Origin: Fibrobacter sp. UBA4373
GTDB taxonomy: Bacteria; Fibrobacterota; Fibrobacteria; Fibrobacterales; Fibrobacteraceae
Direction of reading: 5' to 3'
Length of the DNA: 36,669 nt
Assembly (NCBI GenBank): GCA_002390045.1
Contig: DGSB01000030.1
Coordinates: 1 to 36,669, forward strand
The notes beneath the pieces are model-generated. The model searched no databases. It saw nothing but the letters and a program-made list of their open reading frames with translations, and was not told where the DNA came from. Shown piece by piece: positions 1 through 7,192 of the stretch (the first letter of the stretch is position 1; every line of letters starts with the position of its first letter). The position numbers and the translations under genes are program-made.

Positions 1-1217
1 GGCCAGCCTTCGATGTACTTGCTCTGCGCCTTGATATAGACACCGACCTGCGGGGTCGCAATAGCGCTTTCATAAGCATCTTCTGCATAGCCATGGTTCT
101 GAGCCGCTTCTTCGGACTTGTAGAAGTTCACCGAGTCCGTGATGCTCACGGCCACATCCGCCATCAAATAGAGCTTCGGGGTAATGTTACCCTTGATGTC
201 CATAGAGGCCACATGCGTATTCAAAAGCGACGGGGTAAGTCCAGCGGAGAGCTGCTGGTTACGGAATTCGTCTTCGTAAATGAGGCCCTTGTCGAAAACG
301 ACACCCATGTAGTTCACACCGAGAGTCATCGTTTCAAAGAGCTTGTCCTTGGCAAGTCTTCCGTGATAGACGGAACCGCGCATATCGTGAAGACCGTAGG
401 TTTCCAGTTCACCCGGCTGGCCTGCATAAAGACGGAGACCGTCACGGGTACCCACGTCCATATCCATCGGCTGGGAAACCATCACCTGAGCCTTCATATT
501 GAACGGCAACTGGTAAACGTTGGCAAAGATACCGCCGAAAGAACGGTTCGTCCAGAATGCACGACCGCCTTCCTTCACCGGCTTAAAGACCTTTTCCTTA
601 TAATAAGTACTGACGGTCTTTTCATCTTCGAAGAGTTCATACTGCCAAGCAAAACGCGGGGCGGTTTCACGTTCCCACATGGTGAGAGGAGAAGCATTTG
701 CCCAAATCACGCCGCCAGCCGTCACATAGGCGCCAAAGACGCCTGCACGGATATCGGCACCCACGTTGAATTCTTCATCGATTGTCGTCGAGTAGTAGTC
801 CGTGGAGTGATCGTAAAGAACGCGTTCGTCATAAGTCGGCACTTCGGTCGGCTGGGTCGCATACTTATTGCCGAACGTACCCGAAAGATCGAACGGGAAC
901 GTGATGTTAGACCACAAGGTCATGTAAGAGTTCGGCATGGCGACAATGTTCGCCTTGAAGACTGCATCGACCGCTGTACGAGCTTCGTCACTCGCAAAAG
1001 CCGGAGCCGTGTTGGAATAATGGAAATTCTTGACGCGGAACGCCATGAAACCCGAAACCGCCATCGGCAGATCGTCCTTGCCGAGCAAGGTGGATTCCAT
1101 GTTGCTTGCAAGAGTGTCTACAGATGCGTTAATCGAGTCCAGCTTGACCTGGGTCGGGGTGGCCCAGACGGACGCGGCGCAAGAAGCGATCAAAAAAGAA
1201 GAAACTAGTTTACGCAT
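1..1217 (-). CDS. Exported outer-membrane-like protein (5' part only)
   Basis: An uninterrupted minus-strand reading frame begins at an ATG at 1217 and runs off the left edge, giving at least 405 residues. The start is preceded by AGAGGG. The N-terminus (MRKLVSSFLIASCAASVWA) is a signal peptide ending in a clear SPase I site. The rest is rich in alternating aromatic and small residues with phrases such as YVTAGGVIWA and MTLGVNYMGVVF, which suits an outer-membrane beta-barrel. I recognise no named family, so the barrel call is an inference. It lies 9 bp downstream of the preceding minus-strand gene, so the two form an operon. A long plus-strand open frame over the same bases is a shadow of this gene. 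Confidence 0.72.
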   Translation of the reverse strand, partial: MRKLVSSFLIASCAASVWATPTQVKLDSINASVDTLASNMESTLLGKDDLPMAVSGFMAFRVKNFHYSNTAPAFASDEARTAVDAVFKANIVAMPNSYMTLWSNITFPFDLSGTFGNKYATQPTEVPTYDERVLYDHSTDYYSTTIDEEFNVGADIRAGVFGAYVTAGGVIWANASPLTMWERETAPRFAWQYELFEDEKTVSTYYKEKVFKPVKEGGRAFWTNRSFGGIFANVYQLPFNMKAQVMVSQPMDMDVGTRDGLRLYAGQPGELETYGLHDMRGSVYHGRLAKDKLFETMTLGVNYMGVVFDKGLIYEDEFRNQQLSAGLTPSLLNTHVASMDIKGNITPKLYLMADVAVSITDSVNFYKSEEAAQNHGYAEDAYESAIATPQVGVYIKAQSKYIEGW

Positions 1218-1226
1218 AAAACCCTC

Positions 1227-1964
1227 TTAAATCGCATTGCGGAAAGGATAGTTTGCCGGACCTTCGTACGGCTTGCCATGCTTCTTGATGACGATGTCGT
1301 CGATCCAAACCTTGAAAGCTTCGTTTTCATCCTTACGGACTTCAAGACGGAAACCCTTGAACTTGTCCCAAGCGAACGGGAGCATCACGTCGCGGGTATT
1401 CTTTGCGTCCCAATAAAGACCCGTCATACCGAAGAGCTTTAAAGGAATGCTGAAATGCGTCCATTCTGTCGTAATTTCGCCAAGGCTCTTGGAACGGAGC
1501 TTCACCTGGAGAGATTCGCCACCGCTCTTCACACCGTCATCCACAAGCACGAACAGAGCGTTTTCGCCGCCCTTATCGCCTTTAATCCAGAATTCGAGAA
1601 CGCCTTCTTCCAAATACGGAGTCAGGTCCACGGAACCTGCGATACAGATAGCCACACCGGAATAATCGCTCGCAATGAGTTCGATTTCCATGGAAAGAGC
1701 GCCTTCCATTGCGTACTTATCCGTGAGTACCGGTTCAGGGTTTTCACGCGGATACTGGTAGGTATATCCACCGCCACGAGGAATGGCTTCGCGCATGACA
1801 ACCGTCACGACTTCTTTGTCCGGTCGGAACGGCTTGCCTTGTTTCATCACAAAACGGGATTGATCTCGATCGCGGTATTCGCTAAATCCGGCAAAAGAGA
1901 ACGACACAAGAAGAAGTGTCATCAAGAGACACATCCAGATGGGTTTCTGTATCTTTGCATTCAT
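1227..1964 (-). CDS. Small exported protein with carbohydrate-binding-like (jelly-roll) domain
   Basis: The product is 245 residues. I chose the ATG at 1964 rather than the longer open frame because GGAG sits upstream and it gives a proper signal peptide (MNAKIQKPIWMCLLMTLLLV, then SFSFA). After the signal, about residues 50-235 look like a galactose-binding-type jelly roll: LEFWIKGDKG, SIPLKLFG and the closing FKVWIDDIVI are typical of CBM11- or CBM30-like modules found with cellulases. No catalytic motif is visible. It sits upstream of the partial barrel gene in the same operon and divergent from a GH5 cellulase, so a role in glycan binding at the surface is plausible but inferred. Confidence 0.7.
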   Translation of the reverse strand: MNAKIQKPIWMCLLMTLLLVSFSFAGFSEYRDRDQSRFVMKQGKPFRPDKEVVTVVMREAIPRGGGYTYQYPRENPEPVLTDKYAMEGALSMEIELIASDYSGVAICIAGSVDLTPYLEEGVLEFWIKGDKGGENALFVLVDDGVKSGGESLQVKLRSKSLGEITTEWTHFSIPLKLFGMTGLYWDAKNTRDVMLPFAWDKFKGFRLEVRKDENEAFKVWIDDIVIKKHGKPYEGPANYPFRNAI

Positions 1965-2143
1965 AGATTTTAATCTCTCCAAAATCCGACAAAATCGGAT
2001 AGACCACAATATAACTTGTTTTTTTCACTTTCAAATTTCGTTTTTGCAAAAAAACCATTGCATTCGAACCGAATTGTATCAATTTTTCTTATTTCATCGC
2101 TTTTTCACGCGGTTTCATACGTAAACGCCTTATTTTGCTCATC

Positions 2144-2173
2144 TTGACATCCATTTAAATGAGATATTATTTT
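2144..2173 (+). promoter_or_regulatory. Putative sigma-70-type promoter of the GH5 gene
   Basis: A perfect -35 hexamer TTGACA lies at 2144-2149. Possible -10 hexamers are TATTAT at 2165-2170 (15-bp spacer) or TATTTT at 2168-2173 (18-bp spacer). The only gene downstream is the cellulase at 2214, and an AGGAG sequence precedes its ATG. The rest of the 249-bp divergent spacer is AT-rich and shows no further element I can support. Confidence 0.45.
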
Positions 2174-2213
2174 AAGGAACGTCTTTACTGTATCTATATA
2201 GGAGTTTTCTTCG

Positions 2214-3404
2214 ATGAAAAAGATCTTTCTGCCGATCCTCAGCGCAGCGATGCTGCTCGCCTGTTCAGGAAACGATGGCAAGCTTTCCGCCGCGGAATCA
2301 TCCAGCTCCGCAGAAAGTTCTGCAAGCGTGGTCCCCGTCGACTATTCCAAGGGCCGTGCGATGAACGCCCGTTTGGGACGAGGCATTAATCTCGGGAACT
2401 CGTGGGATTCGAAATCCTATGCAGGGGATGTTCCGGAAGAACCCTATAACTATGGATATAATGACGATTTGGATGCCGGCTGGGGAAACCCGATCAAGGA
2501 CGAAGACTTTGCGATTGTCAAGGCTGCCGGTTTTAACTCCGTCCGCATTCCGGTGCGCTGGCAGCACAATTCGAACCCGATCACTCACGAAGTAAATCCG
2601 GACCGTTTGGCCGGAGTCATTGAAGACGTCCAGCTCGCGATCGACGCAGGGCTCGCCGTCATCGTTGACTTCCATTGGTACCAGGAAATGATGGACGCGG
2701 CAAACAATTATACAAACGATCCGGTCAACAACGCCGCCGCCTATGATGCCGAGAAGACGCACTTCATTTCAATCTGGACGCAAGTCGCCACCGCTTTTGA
2801 AAATGCGCACTTCCCGGATTCCCTTCTTGTGCTTGAAATTATGAACGAGCCGACGATTAAAGATGCGACGATTTTAAATGACGTGCTCCTTTCGGCTTAC
2901 AATGCGATCCGCAGTGCCGCCCCGGGCAAAACGATTATGTTCGAATCTTACCATGCGGCAAAATTCGGCGACCTCGGCGCTCTGACGCTTCCGCAGGACG
3001 GCAACATTATTTTCTCCGGTCACTATTATGAACCGTATACTTATACCCATGAAGGTCACGGATACACCTGCGCCGGAGAAGATACCTACGCGAGCAACGC
3101 CTCTTCGGACATCGCTTCTTATGTAGCGCTCGCCCAAAAGCTTTACCCGGATGTAAACGGCGGTCACATTCCGATGAACATGGGTGAATTCGGTGTTGCC
3201 GCAGGCGCCCGCAGCAGTTGCGGAACAAGCGGTCCGAGCGATAAATATTGGGCGCTTTGGTCTAAAAAAGCGATCGCTGCCGCCGAAAAATATGACATCA
3301 GCTGGACATATTGGGGATTTACCAAGGTCGGTGGTTTTGAAGCTTACAACCGCTACGAAAACACCTGGTATTCGGGTATTCTCGACGCCTTTTTCCAAAA
3401 TTGA
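2214..3404 (+). CDS. GH5 family endoglucanase, lipoprotein
   Basis: This 396-residue protein is a cellulase of glycoside hydrolase family 5, which cleaves internal beta-1,4 bonds with retention. Residues 1-17 form a lipoprotein signal ending LLAC, with C17 as the lipidation site, followed by a Ser-rich linker typical of Fibrobacter surface proteins. The catalytic barrel starts near residue 50 (GRGINLGNSWD) and has SVRIPVRW, the acid/base motif NEP with E212, HYYEPYTYTHEG and the nucleophile motif GEFG with E325. The length is normal for a single-domain GH5 enzyme and no separate CBM is attached. It is probably anchored in the outer membrane. The stop codon abuts the stop of convergent lpxA with no spacer. 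Confidence 0.9.
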   Translation: MKKIFLPILSAAMLLACSGNDGKLSAAESSSSAESSASVVPVDYSKGRAMNARLGRGINLGNSWDSKSYAGDVPEEPYNYGYNDDLDAGWGNPIKDEDFAIVKAAGFNSVRIPVRWQHNSNPITHEVNPDRLAGVIEDVQLAIDAGLAVIVDFHWYQEMMDAANNYTNDPVNNAAAYDAEKTHFISIWTQVATAFENAHFPDSLLVLEIMNEPTIKDATILNDVLLSAYNAIRSAAPGKTIMFESYHAAKFGDLGALTLPQDGNIIFSGHYYEPYTYTHEGHGYTCAGEDTYASNASSDIASYVALAQKLYPDVNGGHIPMNMGEFGVAAGARSSCGTSGPSDKYWALWSKKAIAAAEKYDISWTYWGFTKVGGFEAYNRYENTWYSGILDAFFQN

Positions 3405-4163
3405 TTAGCGGATTATAGGACGGGACTCCGCAAAGAACTTTTGAATGGCGAGATCTTCGGATTTCGCCATTTCTTTTGCCATTTCTTCGGCAGGGCGTTT
3501 GGAATGGTAAAATTCCCGGTACAGGCGTTCGATTTCGATGATTTTCTGTTCGGGGAAGCGTTCCGGGAATTTGCGCAGGGCATGCAGATTGACCCCGGCG
3601 AAGCGGAGCGGATTTCCGAGAGCCTTCACGTACGGAGGAACATCCTTGTCGACTTTTAGAGCAGCGCCGATAAAGCTGAACGCACCGATACGACAGTTCT
3701 GGGTTACGCCCGCGGTACCGCCTAGGTTTGCGTGTTCGCCGATTTGAACATGACCGGCAAGCTGGACCGCATTCGAGATGATGACCCCGTTTCCGATGCG
3801 GCAGTCATGCGCCACATGGACGTACGCCATCATCAGCACGTCATCGCCGACGACGGTCTTGCCGGTGGCTTTGGTGCCGCGGTGAAGCGTTGCATATTCG
3901 CGGATCGTACAGCGTTCCCCGATTTCGAGCGAGGTTTCTTCGCCATCGAATTTAAGATCCTGAGGAATGTTGCCAAGGCTTGCGCCGTCAAAGACCTGAG
4001 TATTCGCCCCGATTTTGACATGCGGAAGCACGTGAACGCGGGATTCGAGGACGACATTTTCGCCAATTTCCGAGAAATCTTCCACAATGCACCACGGTCC
4101 GATACAAGCGCTATCGGCAACTTGGGCATTTGGGCTTACATAAGCGGAAGGATGAATCATCAT
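3405..4163 (-). CDS. lpxA: Acyl-ACP--UDP-N-acetylglucosamine O-acyltransferase
   Basis: LpxA performs the first step of lipid A synthesis, moving a hydroxyacyl chain from acyl-ACP to UDP-GlcNAc in the cytoplasm. The 252-residue product shows hexapeptide repeats of a left-handed beta-helix (IGPWCIVEDFSEIGENVVLES) and the family segment VHVAHDCRIG. By alignment H119 equals the catalytic His125 of the E. coli enzyme, and H116 equals His122. The helical C-terminus begins near NPLRFAGVN. The start could be either of two adjacent ATGs (4163 or 4160); no good ribosome binding site separates them. It is slightly shorter than the usual 260 residues. Only 32 bp separate it from the divergent glycosyltransferase gene. 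Confidence 0.93.
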   Translation of the reverse strand: MMIHPSAYVSPNAQVADSACIGPWCIVEDFSEIGENVVLESRVHVLPHVKIGANTQVFDGASLGNIPQDLKFDGEETSLEIGERCTIREYATLHRGTKATGKTVVGDDVLMMAYVHVAHDCRIGNGVIISNAVQLAGHVQIGEHANLGGTAGVTQNCRIGAFSFIGAALKVDKDVPPYVKALGNPLRFAGVNLHALRKFPERFPEQKIIEIERLYREFYHSKRPAEEMAKEMAKSEDLAIQKFFAESRPIIR

Positions 4164-4195
4164 GGGTACAGAATAATAAATATATTTTTCCCGCT

Positions 4196-5305
4196 ATGCT
4201 AAGTTTTTGCATTCTCGGAGTCCTTACGGCGCTTTATGCGGCCCTTTTCCTGTATTTTTCGGTTGGCCTTTTGCGCGCCAAGAAAGACAAAGAAAAGCCC
4301 GAAAAGCTATGGACTGTTTCGGTGATCGTTCCTCTGCGGAATGAAGAGGAGCACGCAAAGCGTACCCTTGAAGCCCTGAATGCGCAGGATTATACCGGAG
4401 AATGGGAAGTCATCTGCGTGAACGACCGTTCTACAGACAGCACTCCGCAGATTCTTGAAGAATTCGCCGCAACGCACCCGAGATTTTCCGTTGTCCATGT
4501 TCCCATGGACGCTCCTTTTTTAGAAAGCCCTAAAAAGCGCGCCCTCGAAACGGGATTTAAAGCGGCGAAATATGAAATCTTGATGACAATGGATGCGGAC
4601 TGCATTCCTCCCCAAGGATGGGTGCGTTCCATGGCGAACCGCTTCCGTGGAAATATCGCCATCGTTCAAGGGCCAAAAAAGAATTCCGGTTCGCCGGGAA
4701 TCGTTCACGCATTTCAAAAGCTCGAAACGCTCGGCTACACTTCGATTGAAGCTGCCGGCTTCAGCATGGGCACTCCGATGGTGGCAAGCGCAGCTGCCCT
4801 CGCCTACAAGAAAGACCTGTTCTTTAAGGTCGGAGGTTTTGGCGATCTCGTGCACCTTTCTTCCGGCGACGACGATATGCTCGTGCACAAGATGATTCAC
4901 GAGCCGGATGTTGGATTCTGTTATAATCTCGACAAGGATGCCGTGGTGGAAACGGCTCCGGTCGATACGTTCAAAGGGCTTTTGAATCAACGTGCCCGGT
5001 GGTCGAGCAACGGGACAAGTTACACAAATCACCTGTACACGTTCTTTTTGACTCTTATTTATACGTTCTACGTGTGGCTTTTTGTTTCGCCGTGGCTTGC
5101 GCTGTTTTTAGGATTTCCCTGGAGCTGGTTTTTGGTGCCTTTTGCGGTGAAATGCGCTGTCGACGTTTTATTTTTGACAATCGGGGCGGTGCGGCTTGGA
5201 GAAACGAAGCTGTTGACGGCGCTCCCGATGACAGAGCTTTTGCAAATCCCGATCATTACGGTGGCGGTCCCGCTCGGAATCTTTAAGGTTTTTCGTTGGA
5301 AATAG
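4196..5305 (+). CDS. Membrane-anchored family 2 glycosyltransferase
   Basis: The product is 369 residues from the ATG at 4196, which opens directly with a transmembrane helix (residues 1-25). An upstream in-frame ATG at 4130 would add 22 residues that overlap lpxA and look unnatural. The GT2 (GT-A) domain covers about residues 40-270: VSVIVPLRNEE, the metal-binding DAD at 133-135, GDDD at 224-227 and QRARW at 265-269, the motif of processive or lipid-linked GT2 enzymes. Three more membrane segments follow (about 280-365). The substrate is not predictable; a cell-envelope polysaccharide or lipid glycosylation role is inferred from the fold and from lpxA next door. The last codons lie in a 20-bp sequence repeated at 5569. 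Confidence 0.82.
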   Translation: MLSFCILGVLTALYAALFLYFSVGLLRAKKDKEKPEKLWTVSVIVPLRNEEEHAKRTLEALNAQDYTGEWEVICVNDRSTDSTPQILEEFAATHPRFSVVHVPMDAPFLESPKKRALETGFKAAKYEILMTMDADCIPPQGWVRSMANRFRGNIAIVQGPKKNSGSPGIVHAFQKLETLGYTSIEAAGFSMGTPMVASAAALAYKKDLFFKVGGFGDLVHLSSGDDDMLVHKMIHEPDVGFCYNLDKDAVVETAPVDTFKGLLNQRARWSSNGTSYTNHLYTFFLTLIYTFYVWLFVSPWLALFLGFPWSWFLVPFAVKCAVDVLFLTIGAVRLGETKLLTALPMTELLQIPIITVAVPLGIFKVFRWK

Positions 5306-5308
5306 AAG
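5289..5308 (+). repeat. 20-bp flanking direct repeat, left copy
   Basis: These 20 bases, containing TTTCGTTGGAAATAG, encode the end of the glycosyltransferase (FRWK and stop). The same 20 bases occur again at 5569-5588, where read on the other strand they encode the end of the nucleotidyltransferase gene. They border a 260-bp REP-like segment. Confidence 0.9.
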
Positions 5309-5314
5309 GTTCTC

Positions 5315-5385
5315 GTTCGGAACGAGACTCTACCGCACAAGGGCCCGCACGGGACCGGCTTTGCACTCGGCTCGCGAGGCTCGCT
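5315..5385 (+). repeat. 71-bp REP-like repeat, copy 1
   Basis: This 71-bp unit starts GTTCGGAACGAGACTC and ends GGCTCGCGAGGCTCGCT. It is identical to 5494-5564 in the same orientation. Here the first bases complete a perfect inverted repeat, TCTCGTT-CGG-AACGAGA at 5311-5327. CTCGCGAG near the end is also palindromic. It lies between convergent gene ends, a usual place for REP elements. Confidence 0.88.
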
Positions 5386-5493
5386 CAGCGAAGGACTTTT
5401 AAATCTGTCGGCTTTCATTCGCTACGCTCATGCGCCTCCATCATCGCTGAACTCGTTCCAATCCGGTTTCCGGGCGTGCCTTAAAAGGCTATT

Positions 5494-5564
5494 GTTCGGA
5501 ACGAGACTCTACCGCACAAGGGCCCGCACGGGACCGGCTTTGCACTCGGCTCGCGAGGCTCGCT
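5494..5564 (+). repeat. 71-bp REP-like repeat, copy 2
   Basis: This is the second identical copy of the 71-bp unit at 5315-5385. The 108 bp between the copies hold CATTCGCTACGCTCATG, a partial palindrome, and no gene. The last two bases of this copy contribute to the stop codon of the convergent cca gene (5563-5565). Confidence 0.88.
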
Positions 5565-6852
5565 ACAGTTTTTCGTTGGAAATAGAAGCTTTGCCGAATT
5601 CAAGCGCAGCTTCGCGGGAATCGATCTTCCCTTGCAGTTGCAGTTCAAATTCTGCCTTTAAAATTTCACCGACACGTTTGCCCGGTTTTAACCCCATCTG
5701 AAGCAGGTCCGCACCTTTGAGCCAAGGTTCTGGCGGATTCGTAAACACGCCGATTTCTTCGGCAGCCGTTTTAAAGCTTTCCGCAATGCCCGGGCGTAAA
5801 TCATCCGCAATCTCCGGCGTCGATTTCAAATAAAGATAGGCAAGATATAGCCCGTTCTGTTCTACGGATGCACGACGCAAGAATTCCGCATCAAAATTTT
5901 CCTCTTCTGCATGATCGATCAGGCTCGGAATAAACCGGTACAAGAGCGGAATGCGCTTGAGCAGGTGGACTTCATTCGTAATCCGGGAAAGGAACGCATT
6001 GACTTCTTTTTCGTTTTCGGCTCCCGAAAGGAGCGCCGTAAAAGCGAGAACTTCTTGCGAGGTGAGATCCGCGACATTCGGAAGTTCCTCCGCGATGCGG
6101 TCGAGAAGTTTTCCCAAATTTTCAAAAGAGCCGTTCAGCGGACGGACTTCCGAAAAGAAGCGCCCAAGGTCCATTTCCAAATACGCTTGAAGTCCAAGGC
6201 TAGGCGTGCCGGGTTTGAGCAGCCACTTTTTGAATTCTTCAAAAATCCGTTCCGAAGAAAGATCGGCGAGCGAAAGCGAACGGCAAAGTTCTGCCGTTTC
6301 CGGCGCAAGGGTAAGCGCAAAGCGCGATGCAAACTGGACACCGCGGAGAATACGCAAGGAATCTTCGGCGAATGCGGAAGACACATGCCGCAGGATTTTC
6401 TTTTCGAGATCTCCCTTGCCATTGTACGGATCGGAAAGTTCTAAATCCGGCAAGGAAAGCCCCATGGCGTTCACCGTAAAATCCCGACGACGGGCGGCTT
6501 CTTTAAACGTCAAATGCAAATGCGTTTCGACAAGGAAACCTCGATGTCCTTCCCCGATTTTACTTTCGGTACGCGGAAAGGAAAAGTCCAGTTCAAGACC
6601 GTGAGTGACGAGATGCACCACGCCAAAAGCCTTACCGACAAGGTTCGGACGTCCAAACTTTTTGAGCACGCCAAGAAGGGTTTCTTGATCGATGTCGTAG
6701 ACTTCTACATCAAAATCTCTCGAAGAACGATCCAGCATCGCATCGCGGACAAAGCCTCCGACGAGATAACATTTTCCGCCGGCGTCGCGGATCGCTTCTG
6801 CGATTTGAATTAGACGATGCGGGATTTCGGAGCGGACCTTATCGAGATTCAT
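5563..6852 (-). CDS. cca: tRNA nucleotidyltransferase / poly(A) polymerase family (CCA-adding type)
   Basis: The 429-residue product belongs to the class II nucleotidyltransferase family, which adds CCA (or As) to RNA 3' ends. Residues 32-37 carry GGFVRD, the metal-binding DFD is at 46-48, RRDFTVNA is at 122-129 and the neck helix EDSLRILRGVQFASRF is at about 163-178. No HD phosphohydrolase domain is visible. CCA addition versus polyadenylation cannot be separated from sequence alone, so the symbol is a best guess. The ATG overlaps the stop of the upstream lipoprotein gene as ATGA, suggesting translational coupling. The last codon and stop come from the inserted repeat; the older frame would have ended NEKP-stop. 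Confidence 0.85.
   Translation of the reverse strand: MNLDKVRSEIPHRLIQIAEAIRDAGGKCYLVGGFVRDAMLDRSSRDFDVEVYDIDQETLLGVLKKFGRPNLVGKAFGVVHLVTHGLELDFSFPRTESKIGEGHRGFLVETHLHLTFKEAARRRDFTVNAMGLSLPDLELSDPYNGKGDLEKKILRHVSSAFAEDSLRILRGVQFASRFALTLAPETAELCRSLSLADLSSERIFEEFKKWLLKPGTPSLGLQAYLEMDLGRFFSEVRPLNGSFENLGKLLDRIAEELPNVADLTSQEVLAFTALLSGAENEKEVNAFLSRITNEVHLLKRIPLLYRFIPSLIDHAEEENFDAEFLRRASVEQNGLYLAYLYLKSTPEIADDLRPGIAESFKTAAEEIGVFTNPPEPWLKGADLLQMGLKPGKRVGEILKAEFELQLQGKIDSREAALEFGKASISNEKL
5569..5588 (+). repeat. 20-bp flanking direct repeat, right copy
   Basis: This is the right-hand copy of the 20-bp sequence at 5289-5308, placed inside the 3' end of the minus-strand nucleotidyltransferase gene. See the finding on the insertion with duplicated gene ends. 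Confidence 0.9.
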
Positions 6853-7175
6853 TCAGTAGCCCCTTCGGATGGAACTTTCAACGTGTCCGCGGCAGAAACG
6901 TTTGCGGAATCCGTTTTTACAGAATCCTTTTTGGAATCTGCGTAAAGTTCATAGATGCTCTTTTTGAATTTGTTCGTGAGCGAATCGGACTTTGCATATT
7001 CTTCTTGTTCTGCACGGCACTGTTCGAGTTCTTCGCGCGTCCATTCGCGCTGATCCGGAGACATTGCCGTATGGTTCAAACGGTATTCGATTTCGGCGCA
7101 AACCGGTTTTTGGCGTTGCGAAGCGCAGCCCACCATGAAGAAAGCGCAAAACAAGACAAATCCCCATTTTTTCAT
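6849..7175 (-). CDS. Small lipoprotein of unknown function
   Basis: The product is 108 residues starting at the ATG at 7175, which has GAGG about 5 bases upstream. A longer open frame upstream lies inside the preceding gene and is not used. The N-terminus MKKWGFVLFCAFFMVGC is a lipoprotein signal with C17 as the lipidation site. The mature part is highly charged and probably helical (SPDQREWTREELEQCRAEQE), ending in a Ser/Asp/Lys-rich tail. No family is recognised. It lies between the large propeller protein and cca in one minus-strand operon and overlaps cca by 4 bp. Confidence 0.75.
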   Translation of the reverse strand: MKKWGFVLFCAFFMVGCASQRQKPVCAEIEYRLNHTAMSPDQREWTREELEQCRAEQEEYAKSDSLTNKFKKSIYELYADSKKDSVKTDSANVSAADTLKVPSEGATE

Positions 7176-7192
7176 AAAACCTCGACAGAACA

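Noticed and set aside
93..1208. 371-codon plus-strand open frame opposite the first gene
   Set aside because: It is His/Arg-rich with no domain, whereas the minus strand gives a signal peptide, a ribosome binding site and barrel-like sequence through the same bases.
1455..1973. 172-codon plus-strand open frame
   Set aside because: It is a shadow of the exported minus-strand protein; composition is unlike a real protein and there is no ribosome binding site.
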